From contig NZ_FOCK01000003.1 in NCBI RefSeq assembly GCF_900110085.1, positions 186,001 through 250,000 on the forward strand: a stretch of 64,000 nt of DNA, written 5' to 3'. Of this stretch, positions 8,439-20,517 are shown piece by piece; position 1 is the stretch's first letter, and every line of letters begins with the position of its first letter. This stretch comes from Prevotella sp. ne3005. Its GTDB lineage: Bacteria; Bacteroidota; Bacteroidia; Bacteroidales; Bacteroidaceae. A model generated the notes under the pieces. The model ran no database searches. It was not told where the DNA came from and worked only from the letters and a program-made list of their open reading frames with translations. A program made the translations under genes and the position numbers.

Positions 8439-10367
8439 TCAGAAGTCGAGAATCAGACTCTGACGGGGCTTGAGTTCCAGGTTTTTCGATAAATCGAAGT
8501 AACGGCCAGTGAGCACATCCTTCACCTTGGCGGCGTCGCCTATAACCTCCGCATAACGCTCTACCTCGAGGGTAGCAGGCTTCGAGGTACCGTTGAGCAC
8601 GACGAGGGCCGTACGTCCCTGATACTGACGGGCGATGACATAGACACCCTTGAAGGGGATAAACTGGGTCTGTGTGCCCTTGATGATGACATCGTTGCCC
8701 TGACGCCAGTGGAGCAGACGACTCGTCCATGCGAACATGGCTTGCTCGGCCTTCGTACGACCTTCCTTGGTGAAGGCGTTGTGTTCGTCACCAGGGAAGC
8801 CTCCGGGGAAGTCCTGACGCACATGACCATCGGTCACCTCCTTCGTACCGTTCATCAGGATCTCCGTACCATAGTAGAGCTGGGGGATGCGGTTGACGGT
8901 GAGCAAGAGAGTGAGAGCCTGTTTCAGGGCGAGGGTGTCTTTACCTTTGCCGAGGAAGCGGTCGGTATCATGGTTCTCGATGAAGGCCATCACACTCGAG
9001 GGGTTGGGATAGAGATAGTCGTAGACAAACGAGCCATAGAGGCGGTTCAGTCCCTGCCACCAGGCATCGGTCTCTTCGTGTTTGGCCTGGTTGAGCTTAT
9101 CAAAGAACGAGAAGTCCATGACGGTCTTGAGGTAGGAGTTCTTTTTGGCAATCTTCGAGTCTTTCTGCCAAGCAGCGGTATAGGCGGGCTCGGTAACCCA
9201 GGTCTCACCCACAGTGTTGAAGTTGGGATACTCGTCGTCGAGTTCCTTCATCCACTGGGCCATGGCATCGGCATAGGCGTAGGGATAGGTATCCATACGG
9301 ATGCCGTCGATGCCGACGGTCTCAATCCACCAGATGGAGTTCTGAATGAGATAGCGCATCAGGTGGGGGTTATGCTGGTTGAGATCGGGCATGGATGGCA
9401 CGAACCAGCCTTCGACAGTCTCCTTGAGGTCGATCTGGGAGCCATAGGGGTCTACCACGGGGGTGAGCTTGTAAGAGGTCTGAAGATAGGCTGACTTGGC
9501 AGGCTCTGAACCGTCGCTGTTAGCTGTAAAACCTGTCTGCGGGTCACGACCACTCTGTTTCTCTGTAAGCCAATCGGGGGTGTTGAGCCAATCTTTCGAA
9601 GGCATATCCTTGGTCCAAGGGTGTTCAAATCCGCTGTGGTTGAAAATCATATCCATCACCACCTTCAGTCCCTTGGCATGGGCCTCGTCGCAGAGGCGTT
9701 TGTAGTCGGCATTGGAACCGAAACGGGGGTCTACCTTATAGTAGTCCGTAGTGGCATAGCCGTGATAGGTGGAAAAACCATTCTTAGAGTCGGGAGAATC
9801 GTTTTCCAATACGGGTGTGAACCACAGGGCCGTAACGCCGAGTTCCTTGAAATAGTCAAGATGCTCACGGATACCGTTGAGGTCGCCACCATGACGGAGA
9901 CTGGGCTTCGTACGGTCTTCTACATAAGTGCGCATACCTTTGACCTGAGTGGGATGGTTGGCACCCTGAGCAAAACGGTCAGGCATAAGCATATAAAGCA
10001 CGTCGGCATTAGTGAAGCCCATGCGCTCCTCGCCCTTCTTCTCACGGGCCTTAAGCTGATACTGGACCTTTGTCTTACCAAAGGTCAGGGTCATCGTACC
10101 GGGCTGGGCATCCTTGAGGTTGAGGTAGATGAGCAGGTAGTTGGGAGAGTCGAGGCGTACGAGGCTGTCGATCCTGACACCCGGATAGTCGGTGGTGACA
10201 CTGGCAACATCGCGAATGCCCTGACCATAGACCATCAGCTGGACGGTGGGGTTTTTCATCCCAACATACCAGTCGGTGGGATCTATGCGGTCAATCACTG
10301 TCTTTTTGGCTGCCATCAATGTGAGTGTTGTGCTTACGAGTAAGCAAAATAAAGAAAGTCTTTTCAT
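8439..10367 (-). CDS. GH13 alpha-amylase/neopullulanase (SusA/cyclomaltodextrinase type)
   Basis: About 642 aa with a signal peptide (MKRLSLFCLLVSTTLTLMAA). An N-terminal Ig-like cyclomaltodextrinase domain is followed by the TIM barrel with the four GH13 regions: DMIFNHSG, GIRMDTYPYA (nucleophile Asp), VGETW (acid/base Glu) and FIENHDTDR (transition-state Asp), then a C-terminal beta domain. It should hydrolyse alpha-1,4 links of maltooligosaccharides or pullulan in the periplasm. The start at 10367 gives the signal peptide and sits 1 bp after the pullulanase stop codon; the longer frame to 10457 lies inside the pullulanase gene. Last gene of the five-gene starch operon. Confidence 0.93.
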   Translation of the reverse strand: MKRLSLFCLLVSTTLTLMAAKKTVIDRIDPTDWYVGMKNPTVQLMVYGQGIRDVASVTTDYPGVRIDSLVRLDSPNYLLIYLNLKDAQPGTMTLTFGKTKVQYQLKAREKKGEERMGFTNADVLYMLMPDRFAQGANHPTQVKGMRTYVEDRTKPSLRHGGDLNGIREHLDYFKELGVTALWFTPVLENDSPDSKNGFSTYHGYATTDYYKVDPRFGSNADYKRLCDEAHAKGLKVVMDMIFNHSGFEHPWTKDMPSKDWLNTPDWLTEKQSGRDPQTGFTANSDGSEPAKSAYLQTSYKLTPVVDPYGSQIDLKETVEGWFVPSMPDLNQHNPHLMRYLIQNSIWWIETVGIDGIRMDTYPYAYADAMAQWMKELDDEYPNFNTVGETWVTEPAYTAAWQKDSKIAKKNSYLKTVMDFSFFDKLNQAKHEETDAWWQGLNRLYGSFVYDYLYPNPSSVMAFIENHDTDRFLGKGKDTLALKQALTLLLTVNRIPQLYYGTEILMNGTKEVTDGHVRQDFPGGFPGDEHNAFTKEGRTKAEQAMFAWTSRLLHWRQGNDVIIKGTQTQFIPFKGVYVIARQYQGRTALVVLNGTSKPATLEVERYAEVIGDAAKVKDVLTGRYFDLSKNLELKPRQSLILDF

Positions 10368-10368
10368 A

Positions 10369-12270
10369 TTAGTTGTGAATGATGATTGCGGATTGTGGGT
10401 CGGCGATGGCCTTGTTACCCTTGAGGGTGCCGAGGCCCTGTTCATTGATCTGACCATCGCAGCATACGACGGTATAGTTGCCCTCTGGGATGGAGACCTC
10501 TACTGACGTCTTGTTGGCATTGAGGATGACGATGATGTCGCGCCAGTCGTCACGGCCGGCATAGTTCTTCAGACGGAAGGCTACAACACCCTTGGGGGCT
10601 TCGAGGAATTCGAGGTGCTTGCGCACAAGATCGGCATTGCCCAGACGGAAGGCCGGATGGTTCTTACGAAGCTGGATGAGGTTTTTGTAATACTCAAACA
10701 CCTGAGGAAACTTCGTCTTATTACTCCAGTCGAGATGGTTAATCTCATCGGGCGACTCGAAGCTGTTATGGACACCTTTCTTATCGCGCAACAACTCTTC
10801 ACCACTGAGCATGAAGGGCACACCCTGCGAGGTGAAGACGGCCGTCTGTGCCAAGAGGTCGAGACGTATCAACTCCTCGTTGGAGATACCAGGAATAGAA
10901 GCCTTCAGACGATCGACGAGGCACATATCGTCGTGACAACTGACGTAAGAGATCATCTGCGTGGGTTCAAGGGCCCAGGGCGACGTCGAGTAGTTTACCT
11001 TCGTCATATCCACCTGAGGATGGCTGATGGCACCTGCGATACCGTATTTGATGCTTTCTTCATCGGCACTGCCTCCCAACCATCCGGGTTTCGTATCGTC
11101 GGAGAAGGGACCTCGGAGGGCATCGCGGATCTCATCCGAGAAGGCGGCGATGGCCGGCATCTGTGGGATGTTGGCCTTCATGCCAAGCTGTTCCTGGGGA
11201 TAAGCACATGAACCGGCACTCCACCCCTCACCATAGATGAAGATGGTGGGGTCAATCTGGTCAACCATCTGTCGGATGTCGTTCATCGTCTGGATATCGT
11301 GTACACCCATCAGGTCAAAACGGAAGCCGTCGATATGATACTCCTTGATCCAGTACTTCACGCTCTCGAGCATGAACTTACGCATCATCGGCTTGTCGGA
11401 GGCCGTCTCGTTGCCACAGCCTGAGCCGTTGGAGTATTGTCCGTCGGCGGTCTTGCGATAGAAATAGTCAGGGTAGGTGCGCTGGAAGTTTGAGTTCTCG
11501 ATGTCGTAGGTGTGGTTGTACACCACATCGAGGATCACACCTATACCAGCTTTATGGAGGGCTTTCACCATCTCCTTGAACTCACGGATACGTACCTCGG
11601 GATTGTAGGGATCGGTAGAATAACCACCCTCGGGCACGTTGTAATTCAAGGGGTCATAACCCCAATTGTACTTATTATCACTAAGGCGTGTCTCGTCCAC
11701 AGAAGCATAGTCGTAGCTGGGCAGGATATGGATGGCATTCACACCTAAAGTTTTCAGGTGGTCGATGGCCCAAGGCTCGGTGAGGGCCATGAACTTACCG
11801 GGATACTTAGCATCGCTACGCGCGATGGAAAAATCACGATGGTGCATCTCGTAGATGATAAGGTCGGAGGGCGACTTCACCACGGGACGCTGGTCACAGC
11901 ACCAGTGGTCGGGATTGGTCTTTGACATGTCGATGATGGCTCCACGCTTGCCGTTGACGCCTACGGCCTTGGCAAATACACCGGCACACTCACCAAGCCC
12001 CACGTCGAAGGTATAGAACTTACCCATGAGGTCGCCACGGACGGTGGCCGTCCACTGTTCGTTGCCTGTACGTTGCATCTTCACGGTCTTGAGAACCTTG
12101 CCACCCAGTCCCTCCTGATAGATACGGAGGGTGACCTTTTTCGCGTCGTTGGGGGCGAAAAGTGAAAAGACGGTTTTCTCAGGAGCGTAGTTCACCTCCT
12201 GAAAAGGCTGTGCCACCACCTTGTGGGGAAACAACAGCGACAGTAATCCTGCGAATATCAATTTCTTCAT
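10369..12270 (-). CDS. Type I pullulanase (GH13)
   Basis: About 633 aa with a signal peptide (MKKLIFAGLLSLLFPHKVVAQ). An N-terminal CBM48-like domain precedes the barrel. It has the type I pullulanase signature YNWGYDP, plus DVVYNHT, GFRFDLMGVHD (nucleophile), IYGEGW (acid/base) and SCHDD. It should cleave alpha-1,6 branches of starch or pullulan, supplying linear chains to the GH13 and GH97 enzymes. The start overlaps the stop of the potassium channel gene by ATGA, indicating translational coupling. The longer frame to 12459 would run inside the channel gene. Confidence 0.93.
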   Translation of the reverse strand: MKKLIFAGLLSLLFPHKVVAQPFQEVNYAPEKTVFSLFAPNDAKKVTLRIYQEGLGGKVLKTVKMQRTGNEQWTATVRGDLMGKFYTFDVGLGECAGVFAKAVGVNGKRGAIIDMSKTNPDHWCCDQRPVVKSPSDLIIYEMHHRDFSIARSDAKYPGKFMALTEPWAIDHLKTLGVNAIHILPSYDYASVDETRLSDNKYNWGYDPLNYNVPEGGYSTDPYNPEVRIREFKEMVKALHKAGIGVILDVVYNHTYDIENSNFQRTYPDYFYRKTADGQYSNGSGCGNETASDKPMMRKFMLESVKYWIKEYHIDGFRFDLMGVHDIQTMNDIRQMVDQIDPTIFIYGEGWSAGSCAYPQEQLGMKANIPQMPAIAAFSDEIRDALRGPFSDDTKPGWLGGSADEESIKYGIAGAISHPQVDMTKVNYSTSPWALEPTQMISYVSCHDDMCLVDRLKASIPGISNEELIRLDLLAQTAVFTSQGVPFMLSGEELLRDKKGVHNSFESPDEINHLDWSNKTKFPQVFEYYKNLIQLRKNHPAFRLGNADLVRKHLEFLEAPKGVVAFRLKNYAGRDDWRDIIVILNANKTSVEVSIPEGNYTVVCCDGQINEQGLGTLKGNKAIADPQSAIIIHN

Positions 12271-13031
12271 TCTTTTGGGGCTTTTTGGTCTTTGGGTTTC
12301 TCGTTTCTGCAATTGAGTTCGTCCATATATCCTGCCGTGATAATACCAGAGGGCAGGGCGATAACAGCGATACCCACCATCGACGAGAAGATACTGATTA
12401 CACGTCCGACGTGGGAGATGGGGTAGATATCGCCATATCCTACCGTGGTCAGCGTACAAGCTGCCCAGTAGAAGGCATCAAAGAAGCTGTCGAACAGAAG
12501 CTTACCCGTGGCAGGGTTGATCTCCTCCTCAGCATTAAACATGATGAGAGCTGTGACAAAGATATAGAACAGAGCCAGTACCAACACCGTCCACAGAATC
12601 TTACGTTGGCGACGGATGACGGACATGATGATCTTCAAGGGCTCGAAATATCTGATGACACGGAAGATTCTCAAAATCTTCAACAACCTGTATACTCGTA
12701 CCACCCTGAACGTAGGGCCTATCAGGTGGAAGATAGGCAGGATGGTCAACAGGTCTACAATGGCCATGGGTGTGAAAGGGTAGATGAGGAAGGCAGTAAT
12801 CTTGCTCCGTTCCGACTGAAGGTCGGCCGTTCCCCAGCGGAAGATGTAGTCTACGATAAAGAGCGAGGTGGAGATCAGCTCAAACCACCAGAAGATTTTG
12901 GGCTGACTTCTGAACATTAATGGCAGGATGCTGATGGCGATAGCCAAGAGCATGATAAAGTCGTAAGCCCGTGAGGCACGGTTGTGCTTCACGGGGTTTA
13001 CGAGGTGGTCGATGGTTTTTCGTAAATTCAT
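12267..13031 (-). CDS. Voltage-gated-like potassium channel
   Basis: 254 aa, six predicted membrane segments. There is an S4-like helix with Arg/Lys every three residues (about 109-127), a pore loop with the potassium selectivity filter TVGYGD (196-201), and a hydrophobic S6 helix. The family is the ion transport protein/Kv-type tetrameric channel. It is embedded in the starch operon: 27 bp after the GH97 stop and overlapping the pullulanase start by 4 bp. Channel identity is firm from the filter; why it is coexpressed with glucan hydrolases is unknown. Confidence 0.93.
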   Translation of the reverse strand: MNLRKTIDHLVNPVKHNRASRAYDFIMLLAIAISILPLMFRSQPKIFWWFELISTSLFIVDYIFRWGTADLQSERSKITAFLIYPFTPMAIVDLLTILPIFHLIGPTFRVVRVYRLLKILRIFRVIRYFEPLKIIMSVIRRQRKILWTVLVLALFYIFVTALIMFNAEEEINPATGKLLFDSFFDAFYWAACTLTTVGYGDIYPISHVGRVISIFSSMVGIAVIALPSGIITAGYMDELNCRNEKPKDQKAPKE

Positions 13032-13058
13032 ATGATGGATTGTTAGCGTCCTTCCTTT

Positions 13059-15412
<2,354 letters not shown>

Positions 15413-15413
15413 G

Positions 15414-17870
15414 TTATTTTCTTCCACTTTGAATAATTAATGTGCTGATTTCATTGTTGAAGTCATCGGCAGCTAAGAGTTGCTCGATGTTCAAGTGCAT
15501 CCTGTAACGCCAGTAGTGACGCGGATTAGCCGGGATATTGATGCGCTCGGCATTGGCATCAGGCAGGCGCAGACCCTCGTCGATGCTGATCCAGTCCTGG
15601 AAGGAGAGCAGACAGAGCATCGAGGGCGAAGTCAAGTGACGACTCACGATATCCTTAGCCAGCCATCCGGGTAGCGGATGAGGTGCAGCACCTCCACGAT
15701 AGAGCATAGAGTTGAAGTAGTCCTGCGTCAGAGCCTCGTCCTCATCCCACCATTGACGGAGCGTCGGCATGTCGTGAGTGGAGATGGTGCAGACACTACG
15801 GTAGGGGTTACGGGAAAGATGACCGAAGCGCACGCTACTGTCCTTCGGCATCGACTGGATTTCCAAACTCAGAATCCTCAGTTCGTTCATCACCCAGGGC
15901 ACGCAGTCAGGCACCATACCCAGGTCTTCGGCACAAACAAGCATACGGGTGGCCTGTGTCAACTTCGGCAGTTTCTTCATCGCCTCAGTATACCAGAACT
16001 GGTTGTTTCGACGATAGAAGTAGTCATTGTAGAGTCGATTGAAGTTGGCCTTCTGCCAGTCATCGAGCTTCTCATACGCCTCCTGATACTGCACGGCAAT
16101 ACGTGGATGCCATCGGTCATCGCGCTTGTGGTCAACAAGGAACAATCCGTCGTTAAACTGTACGCCATAGGCCTCAATCTCCTCCTTGCTCATGCCGAGG
16201 GCTGGAGAGAACTGCCCCATCAGTCCGGACTTATACGGTACGGGAATCTCCCAGATACGGAAGAAGCCCAACACGTGGTCGATACGGTAGGCATCGAAAT
16301 ATTCGGCCATCTTACGGAAGCGGCGCACCCACCACGAACAGCCGTCCTTCAGCATCTCGTCCCAGTTGTAGGTGGGGAAGCCCCAGTTCTGACCATCAGC
16401 AGAGAACGGATCGGGTGGCGCTCCAGCCTGACCGTTCAAGTTGAAGTATTTCGGTTCTACCCAGGCCTCCACACCGTCACGGCTGATGCCGATGGGGATA
16501 TCACCCTTCAGGATGACACGCTGCTGACGGGCATGCTCATGGGTAGCACGCATCTGCTGGTCGAGGTTGAACTGTACAAAATACCAAAAGGCTACTTCCT
16601 TATAGAGTTTCGTGGTCGATTTTGTCATGGCCTCACGCTCCTTGGCTGGCAGCTCATGGTGGTCGGGCCACTCCTGGAAAGTTGCCGTGCCATAAAGGTC
16701 ACGATAGTGACAGAAGGCAGCATAGGGCACCAACCACTCCTTGTTCTGCTCGAAGAACCGTTTGAACGCCTCACTCTTCAGCACCTTACTACCCTCCTGG
16801 GCGTAGATCTCACGCAGATAGTCCATCTTTGCAGCAAACATACGCTCGTAGTCGATCTGTGGCAACTCATTCAGTTCCTTACGCAACTTCTCAAAAGCTG
16901 CGCGCTTAGTCTCGTCCTTAATGGCAGGCAACTGACGGAAATCAGTATATTGCGGATGCAGGGCATAGATGCTGATGGAGTTGTAGGGATAGGAGTCCTG
17001 CCACGTCCGTGTCATGTTCGTATCGTTGATGGGCAACACCTGCAGAATCCGCTGCTTTGTCTTGTTACACCAGTCGATCATCAGCTTCAGGTCACCAAAG
17101 TCGCCCACGCCGAAGCTCCCTTCTGTACGCAATGAGAAGACGGGAATCACAGTTCCGGCCCCCTTCCACGGATAGAGGGGGAAGTAAGCCTGTGAAAGTT
17201 CATAGACCACCACGTCGCCTTGTTCCATCTCCGGTAGGGTCACCATACGGTTCATACCCGTCTCCCAGAGGGGTGTCACGTCCTCCACCTCATCGAGCCC
17301 CACAAACTTAAACTCAAAGGTCTGAGGCAGGGTGTCGGCATCCAGACTAACCACCCATTCGTTGTTCTCGTGCTCCGTCATGTCGATAGCCTTCAGAGCC
17401 TCCCAGTTGCCTAAGGTCTCACCACCGCCAATAATAGCAAGACGCTCAAAATTCCTCAACTGTGGGGCACGCACCTTCAGACGCACGGTCTTGGCGAAAT
17501 CGGTAGGCTCACTCAGCTTTACGCCACGAGCAGCCACACACTCCGTGAAGGCCGTCGAGTAGAGATACGCATCCTCAGGGATATCGAGCCAGTGGTCATA
17601 GACCCTGTAGTTCGTACCCTTCTTGGCCTGCAGCTCCAGTCTGTGGGGCTCCACCAGCCACTCGTGACGCTCTTCTTCGCCTCCACGCATCACGTTATAA
17701 TAATAGTCTATGTACGCGCAAGACTTGATAGTCTTGCTCAGTTCGCAGGTCCAGTGGATACCGTCCAAGGTCCCCATCTTGTGCTGCTCCGTCTTACCAT
17801 CCATGAGGATGTTCACTGCCAGTTCTTCTCCGAAGGTTGTCTGGTACTCGAGATGAAAGTTGATCTTCAT
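15414..17870 (-). CDS. malQ: 4-alpha-glucanotransferase (GH77, MalQ/amylomaltase) with N-terminal starch-binding domains
   Basis: 818 aa, no signal peptide, so cytoplasmic. Two CBM20-like domains occupy about 1-120 and 125-235, then the GH77 barrel. Catalytic blocks are RIDHVLGFFR (nucleophile Asp), CAEDLGMVPD (acid/base Glu) and STHDMPTLRQWW (third Asp). The long N-terminal extension is typical of the plant DPE2-like and Bacteroidota forms. It transfers glucan segments between maltooligosaccharides or glycogen. It heads the operon, with a -7 box 30 bp upstream. Confidence 0.94.
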   Translation of the reverse strand: MKINFHLEYQTTFGEELAVNILMDGKTEQHKMGTLDGIHWTCELSKTIKSCAYIDYYYNVMRGGEEERHEWLVEPHRLELQAKKGTNYRVYDHWLDIPEDAYLYSTAFTECVAARGVKLSEPTDFAKTVRLKVRAPQLRNFERLAIIGGGETLGNWEALKAIDMTEHENNEWVVSLDADTLPQTFEFKFVGLDEVEDVTPLWETGMNRMVTLPEMEQGDVVVYELSQAYFPLYPWKGAGTVIPVFSLRTEGSFGVGDFGDLKLMIDWCNKTKQRILQVLPINDTNMTRTWQDSYPYNSISIYALHPQYTDFRQLPAIKDETKRAAFEKLRKELNELPQIDYERMFAAKMDYLREIYAQEGSKVLKSEAFKRFFEQNKEWLVPYAAFCHYRDLYGTATFQEWPDHHELPAKEREAMTKSTTKLYKEVAFWYFVQFNLDQQMRATHEHARQQRVILKGDIPIGISRDGVEAWVEPKYFNLNGQAGAPPDPFSADGQNWGFPTYNWDEMLKDGCSWWVRRFRKMAEYFDAYRIDHVLGFFRIWEIPVPYKSGLMGQFSPALGMSKEEIEAYGVQFNDGLFLVDHKRDDRWHPRIAVQYQEAYEKLDDWQKANFNRLYNDYFYRRNNQFWYTEAMKKLPKLTQATRMLVCAEDLGMVPDCVPWVMNELRILSLEIQSMPKDSSVRFGHLSRNPYRSVCTISTHDMPTLRQWWDEDEALTQDYFNSMLYRGGAAPHPLPGWLAKDIVSRHLTSPSMLCLLSFQDWISIDEGLRLPDANAERINIPANPRHYWRYRMHLNIEQLLAADDFNNEISTLIIQSGRK

Positions 17871-17899
17871 AATCGAATTGTCTTTAGTTATTTATGATG

Positions 17900-17907
17900 C
17901 AAAGATA
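17900..17907 (-). promoter_or_regulatory. -7 box of the starch operon
   Basis: TATCTTTG on the minus strand, 29 bp before the malQ ATG. No good TTTG at the -33 distance, which would fit a regulated promoter. Confidence 0.6.
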
Positions 17908-17962
17908 CAAAGATTTCAGTTTCGTTGTTCCCGAAAAGCCATGTTATTGCATCATTCATTGC

Positions 17963-17974
17963 GCAAACGTTTGC
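17963..17974. promoter_or_regulatory. LacI-family-like operator palindrome
   Basis: Perfect 12-bp palindrome GCAAACGTTTGC with the central CG typical of LacI/MalR-type operators. It lies 93 bp upstream of malQ and 254 bp upstream of the xylanase gene in the divergent region 17871-18227. No LacI-type regulator is in the window. The rest of this 357-bp gap holds two promoters and short frames without recognisable products. Confidence 0.5.
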
Positions 17975-18179
17975 ACTTTCCTTGCCATACAGATTGCCGA
18001 CGGTCATGTCTATGACTTCGCCTTCGGCCTCAATTGGAGCGGCATCATCGATGATGAACGCGTCAAGAAGAACAAATGACTCCCAAGACAAACGGATGAA
18101 AAGTAACATTTGGCAGGGATATGAAACATATAATAAAGTATATGATACTCTACAAATAGTCTGTTTGGAATAAATGTCG

Positions 18180-18187
18180 TAACTTTG
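18180..18187 (+). promoter_or_regulatory. -7 box of the xylanase gene
   Basis: TAACTTTG followed by a 40-nt AT-rich leader before ATG 18228. The nearest upstream TTTG (18164-18167) is closer than the usual 19-21 bp. Confidence 0.6.
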
Positions 18188-18227
18188 CACGCGGAATTTT
18201 TAATAAACGAAAACCAATACATAAAAA

Positions 18228-20411
18228 ATGAAGAAATTAGTTCTAGCTTTATCGCTATTTGTAGTGGGTGCCATGTCCGCTTCAGCACAGTGGGGACGCC
18301 CCGTGGATTTCTCTGAGGGTCCTGGTTTGAAGGATGCCTATAAGGATTACTTCACCATCGGTGTGGCTGTGAACAAGACCAACGTGTCTGATCCCGCCCA
18401 GATGGAAATCATCAAGAAACAGTTCAACAGCGTCACCGCTGAGAACGCCTGGAAACCCGGTGAGATTCATCCGAAAGAGGGTGTTTGGAACTTCGGTTTA
18501 GCCGACAGCATTGCCAACTTCTGCCGTGAGAACGGTATCAAGATGCGTGGCCACTGCCTCTGCTGGCACAGCCAGTTTGCCGACTGGATGTTCACAGACA
18601 AGAAAGGAAAGCCCGTAAAGAAGGAAGTCTTTTACGAGCGTCTGCGCGAACATATCCACACGGTGGTAAACCGTTACAAGGATGTCGTTTATGCTTGGGA
18701 CGTGGTGAATGAGGCTATGGCAGACGACGGTCGTCCGTTCGAGTTTGTCGATGGCAAGATGGTTCCCGCCAGCCCCTATCGTCAGAGCCGTCATTTCAAG
18801 CTCTGCGGCGACGAGTTCATCGCCAAGGCATTCGAGTTCGCCCGTGAGGCTGATCCTACCGGCGTGCTGATCTACAATGACTACAGCACCGTAGACCCTG
18901 GCAAGCGTGAGCGTATATATAATATGGTGAAGAAGATGAAGGACGCAGGTGTGCCCATCGACGGTATCGGCATGCAGGGTCACTACAACATCTACTTCCC
19001 CGATGAGGAGCAGCTCGAGAAGGCCATCACCCGTTTCAAGGAGATTGTGAATATCATCCACATCACCGAGCTCGACCTCCGTACCAACACGGAGAGTGGC
19101 GGTCAGCTGATGTTCGCCCGTGGTGAGGCTAAGCCTCAGGCTCCCTATATTGGAACACTTCAGGAAGACCAATATAATCGTTTGTTCCGTATCTTCAGAA
19201 AACACAAGGACGTTATCAAGAACGTCACCTTCTGGAACCTCAGCGACAAGGACTCCTGGCTGGGTGTAAACAACCACCCGCTGCCTTTCGATGAGAACTT
19301 CAAGGCCAAGCGTTCACTCGCCGTGATCCGCGACTTCGACGCCAAAGCCGACAACTACGTGCCCAAGAATGACTGGGTGCCCAACCCCATGAACCAGCCC
19401 GGACAGGAGTATCCGCAGGTGAACAGTGAGGGCTTTGCCCGCTTCCGCGTGGAGGCTCCCGATGCTAAGTCAGTAATCGTCAGCCTGGGTCTTGGTGGCC
19501 GTGGCGGCACTGTGCTCCGCAAGGATAAGGACGGTGTATGGGTAGGAACTACAGAGGGTCCGATGGATCCCGGCTTCCACTACTATCACCTGACTATCGA
19601 CGGTGGCGTGTTCAATGATCCTGGCACACACAACTACTTCGGTTCTTGCCGTTGGGAGAGCGGTATCGAGATTCCTGCTCCTGATCAGGATTTCTATGCT
19701 TGGCGCAAGGACATCCCTCATGGCAACATCCAGCAGGTGAACTTCTGGTCGGAGAGCACTGGCAAGATGCAGACTGCCAATGTCTATCTGCCCTATGGCT
19801 ACGGCAAGGTAGTGAAGGGCAAGCAGGAGCGCTATCCGGTGCTTTACTTGCAGCACGGTTGGGGTGAGAACGAGACCAGCTGGCCCGTACAGGGTAAGGC
19901 CGGTATCATCATGGACAACCTGATTGCCGACGGTAAGATCAAGCCCTTCATCATCGTGATGGCTTACGGATTGACCAACGACTTCAAGTTCGGTACTATC
20001 GGTAAGTTCACTGCCGAGGAATTTGAAAAGGTGCTCATCGACGAGCTCATCCCCGTTATCGACAAGCAGTTCCTCACTAAGCCCGATAAGTGGAACCGCG
20101 CCATGGCTGGCCTGTCGATGGGTGGCATGGAGACGAAGCTCATCACCCTGCGCCGTCCTGAGGTGTTCGGTTACTGGGGTCTGCTCTCTGGTGGTCAGTA
20201 TGCACCTGAGGAGATCAAGGATCCGAAGTGTGTGAAGTATATCTTTGAGGGCTGTGGCTCCAAGGAGAATCCCGATGGCATCAACAAGAGCGTCGAGTCA
20301 CTGAAAGCAGCTGGCTTCAATGCCGAAGGTCTTATCTCAGAAGGTACTGCGCACGAGTTCCTGACATGGCGTCGCTGCCTCGAAAAGATGGCTCAAAGTC
20401 TATTCAAATAA
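18228..20411 (+). CDS. Bifunctional endo-xylanase/feruloyl esterase (GH10-CE1)
   Basis: 727 aa with a signal peptide ending SASAQ. The GH10 barrel spans about 25-375, with acid/base Glu162 (WDVVNEA) and nucleophile Glu281 (ITELDL). A CBM48/E-set-like linker domain at about 395-485 is followed by a CE1 esterase at about 500-727, with nucleophile Ser630 (GLSMGG) and likely catalytic His709 (TAHEF). This matches the Prevotella Xyn10D-Fae1A type, which cuts xylan backbone and removes ferulate esters. It opens the plus-strand xylan cluster with GH95 and GH3. All catalytic residues are present. Confidence 0.95.
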   Translation: MKKLVLALSLFVVGAMSASAQWGRPVDFSEGPGLKDAYKDYFTIGVAVNKTNVSDPAQMEIIKKQFNSVTAENAWKPGEIHPKEGVWNFGLADSIANFCRENGIKMRGHCLCWHSQFADWMFTDKKGKPVKKEVFYERLREHIHTVVNRYKDVVYAWDVVNEAMADDGRPFEFVDGKMVPASPYRQSRHFKLCGDEFIAKAFEFAREADPTGVLIYNDYSTVDPGKRERIYNMVKKMKDAGVPIDGIGMQGHYNIYFPDEEQLEKAITRFKEIVNIIHITELDLRTNTESGGQLMFARGEAKPQAPYIGTLQEDQYNRLFRIFRKHKDVIKNVTFWNLSDKDSWLGVNNHPLPFDENFKAKRSLAVIRDFDAKADNYVPKNDWVPNPMNQPGQEYPQVNSEGFARFRVEAPDAKSVIVSLGLGGRGGTVLRKDKDGVWVGTTEGPMDPGFHYYHLTIDGGVFNDPGTHNYFGSCRWESGIEIPAPDQDFYAWRKDIPHGNIQQVNFWSESTGKMQTANVYLPYGYGKVVKGKQERYPVLYLQHGWGENETSWPVQGKAGIIMDNLIADGKIKPFIIVMAYGLTNDFKFGTIGKFTAEEFEKVLIDELIPVIDKQFLTKPDKWNRAMAGLSMGGMETKLITLRRPEVFGYWGLLSGGQYAPEEIKDPKCVKYIFEGCGSKENPDGINKSVESLKAAGFNAEGLISEGTAHEFLTWRRCLEKMAQSLFK

Positions 20412-20517
20412 GCAGAAAGTGAAGAAAAAATGCACTTTTTTGAGGGATGAAACAAATAAAAAAGTAATTGTAACATCAGGATAAAAGACTTTTGAGAAAA
20501 TGTTGTATCTTTGCAGC

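Noticed and set aside
15678..17135. 485-codon plus-strand frame opposite malQ
   Set aside because: Shadow of GH77, produced by its codon usage; His/Leu/Val-rich with no domain.
17888..18190. 100-codon minus-strand frame in the malQ-xylanase gap
   Set aside because: It covers the malQ promoter box and operator and resembles no family; treated as non-coding.
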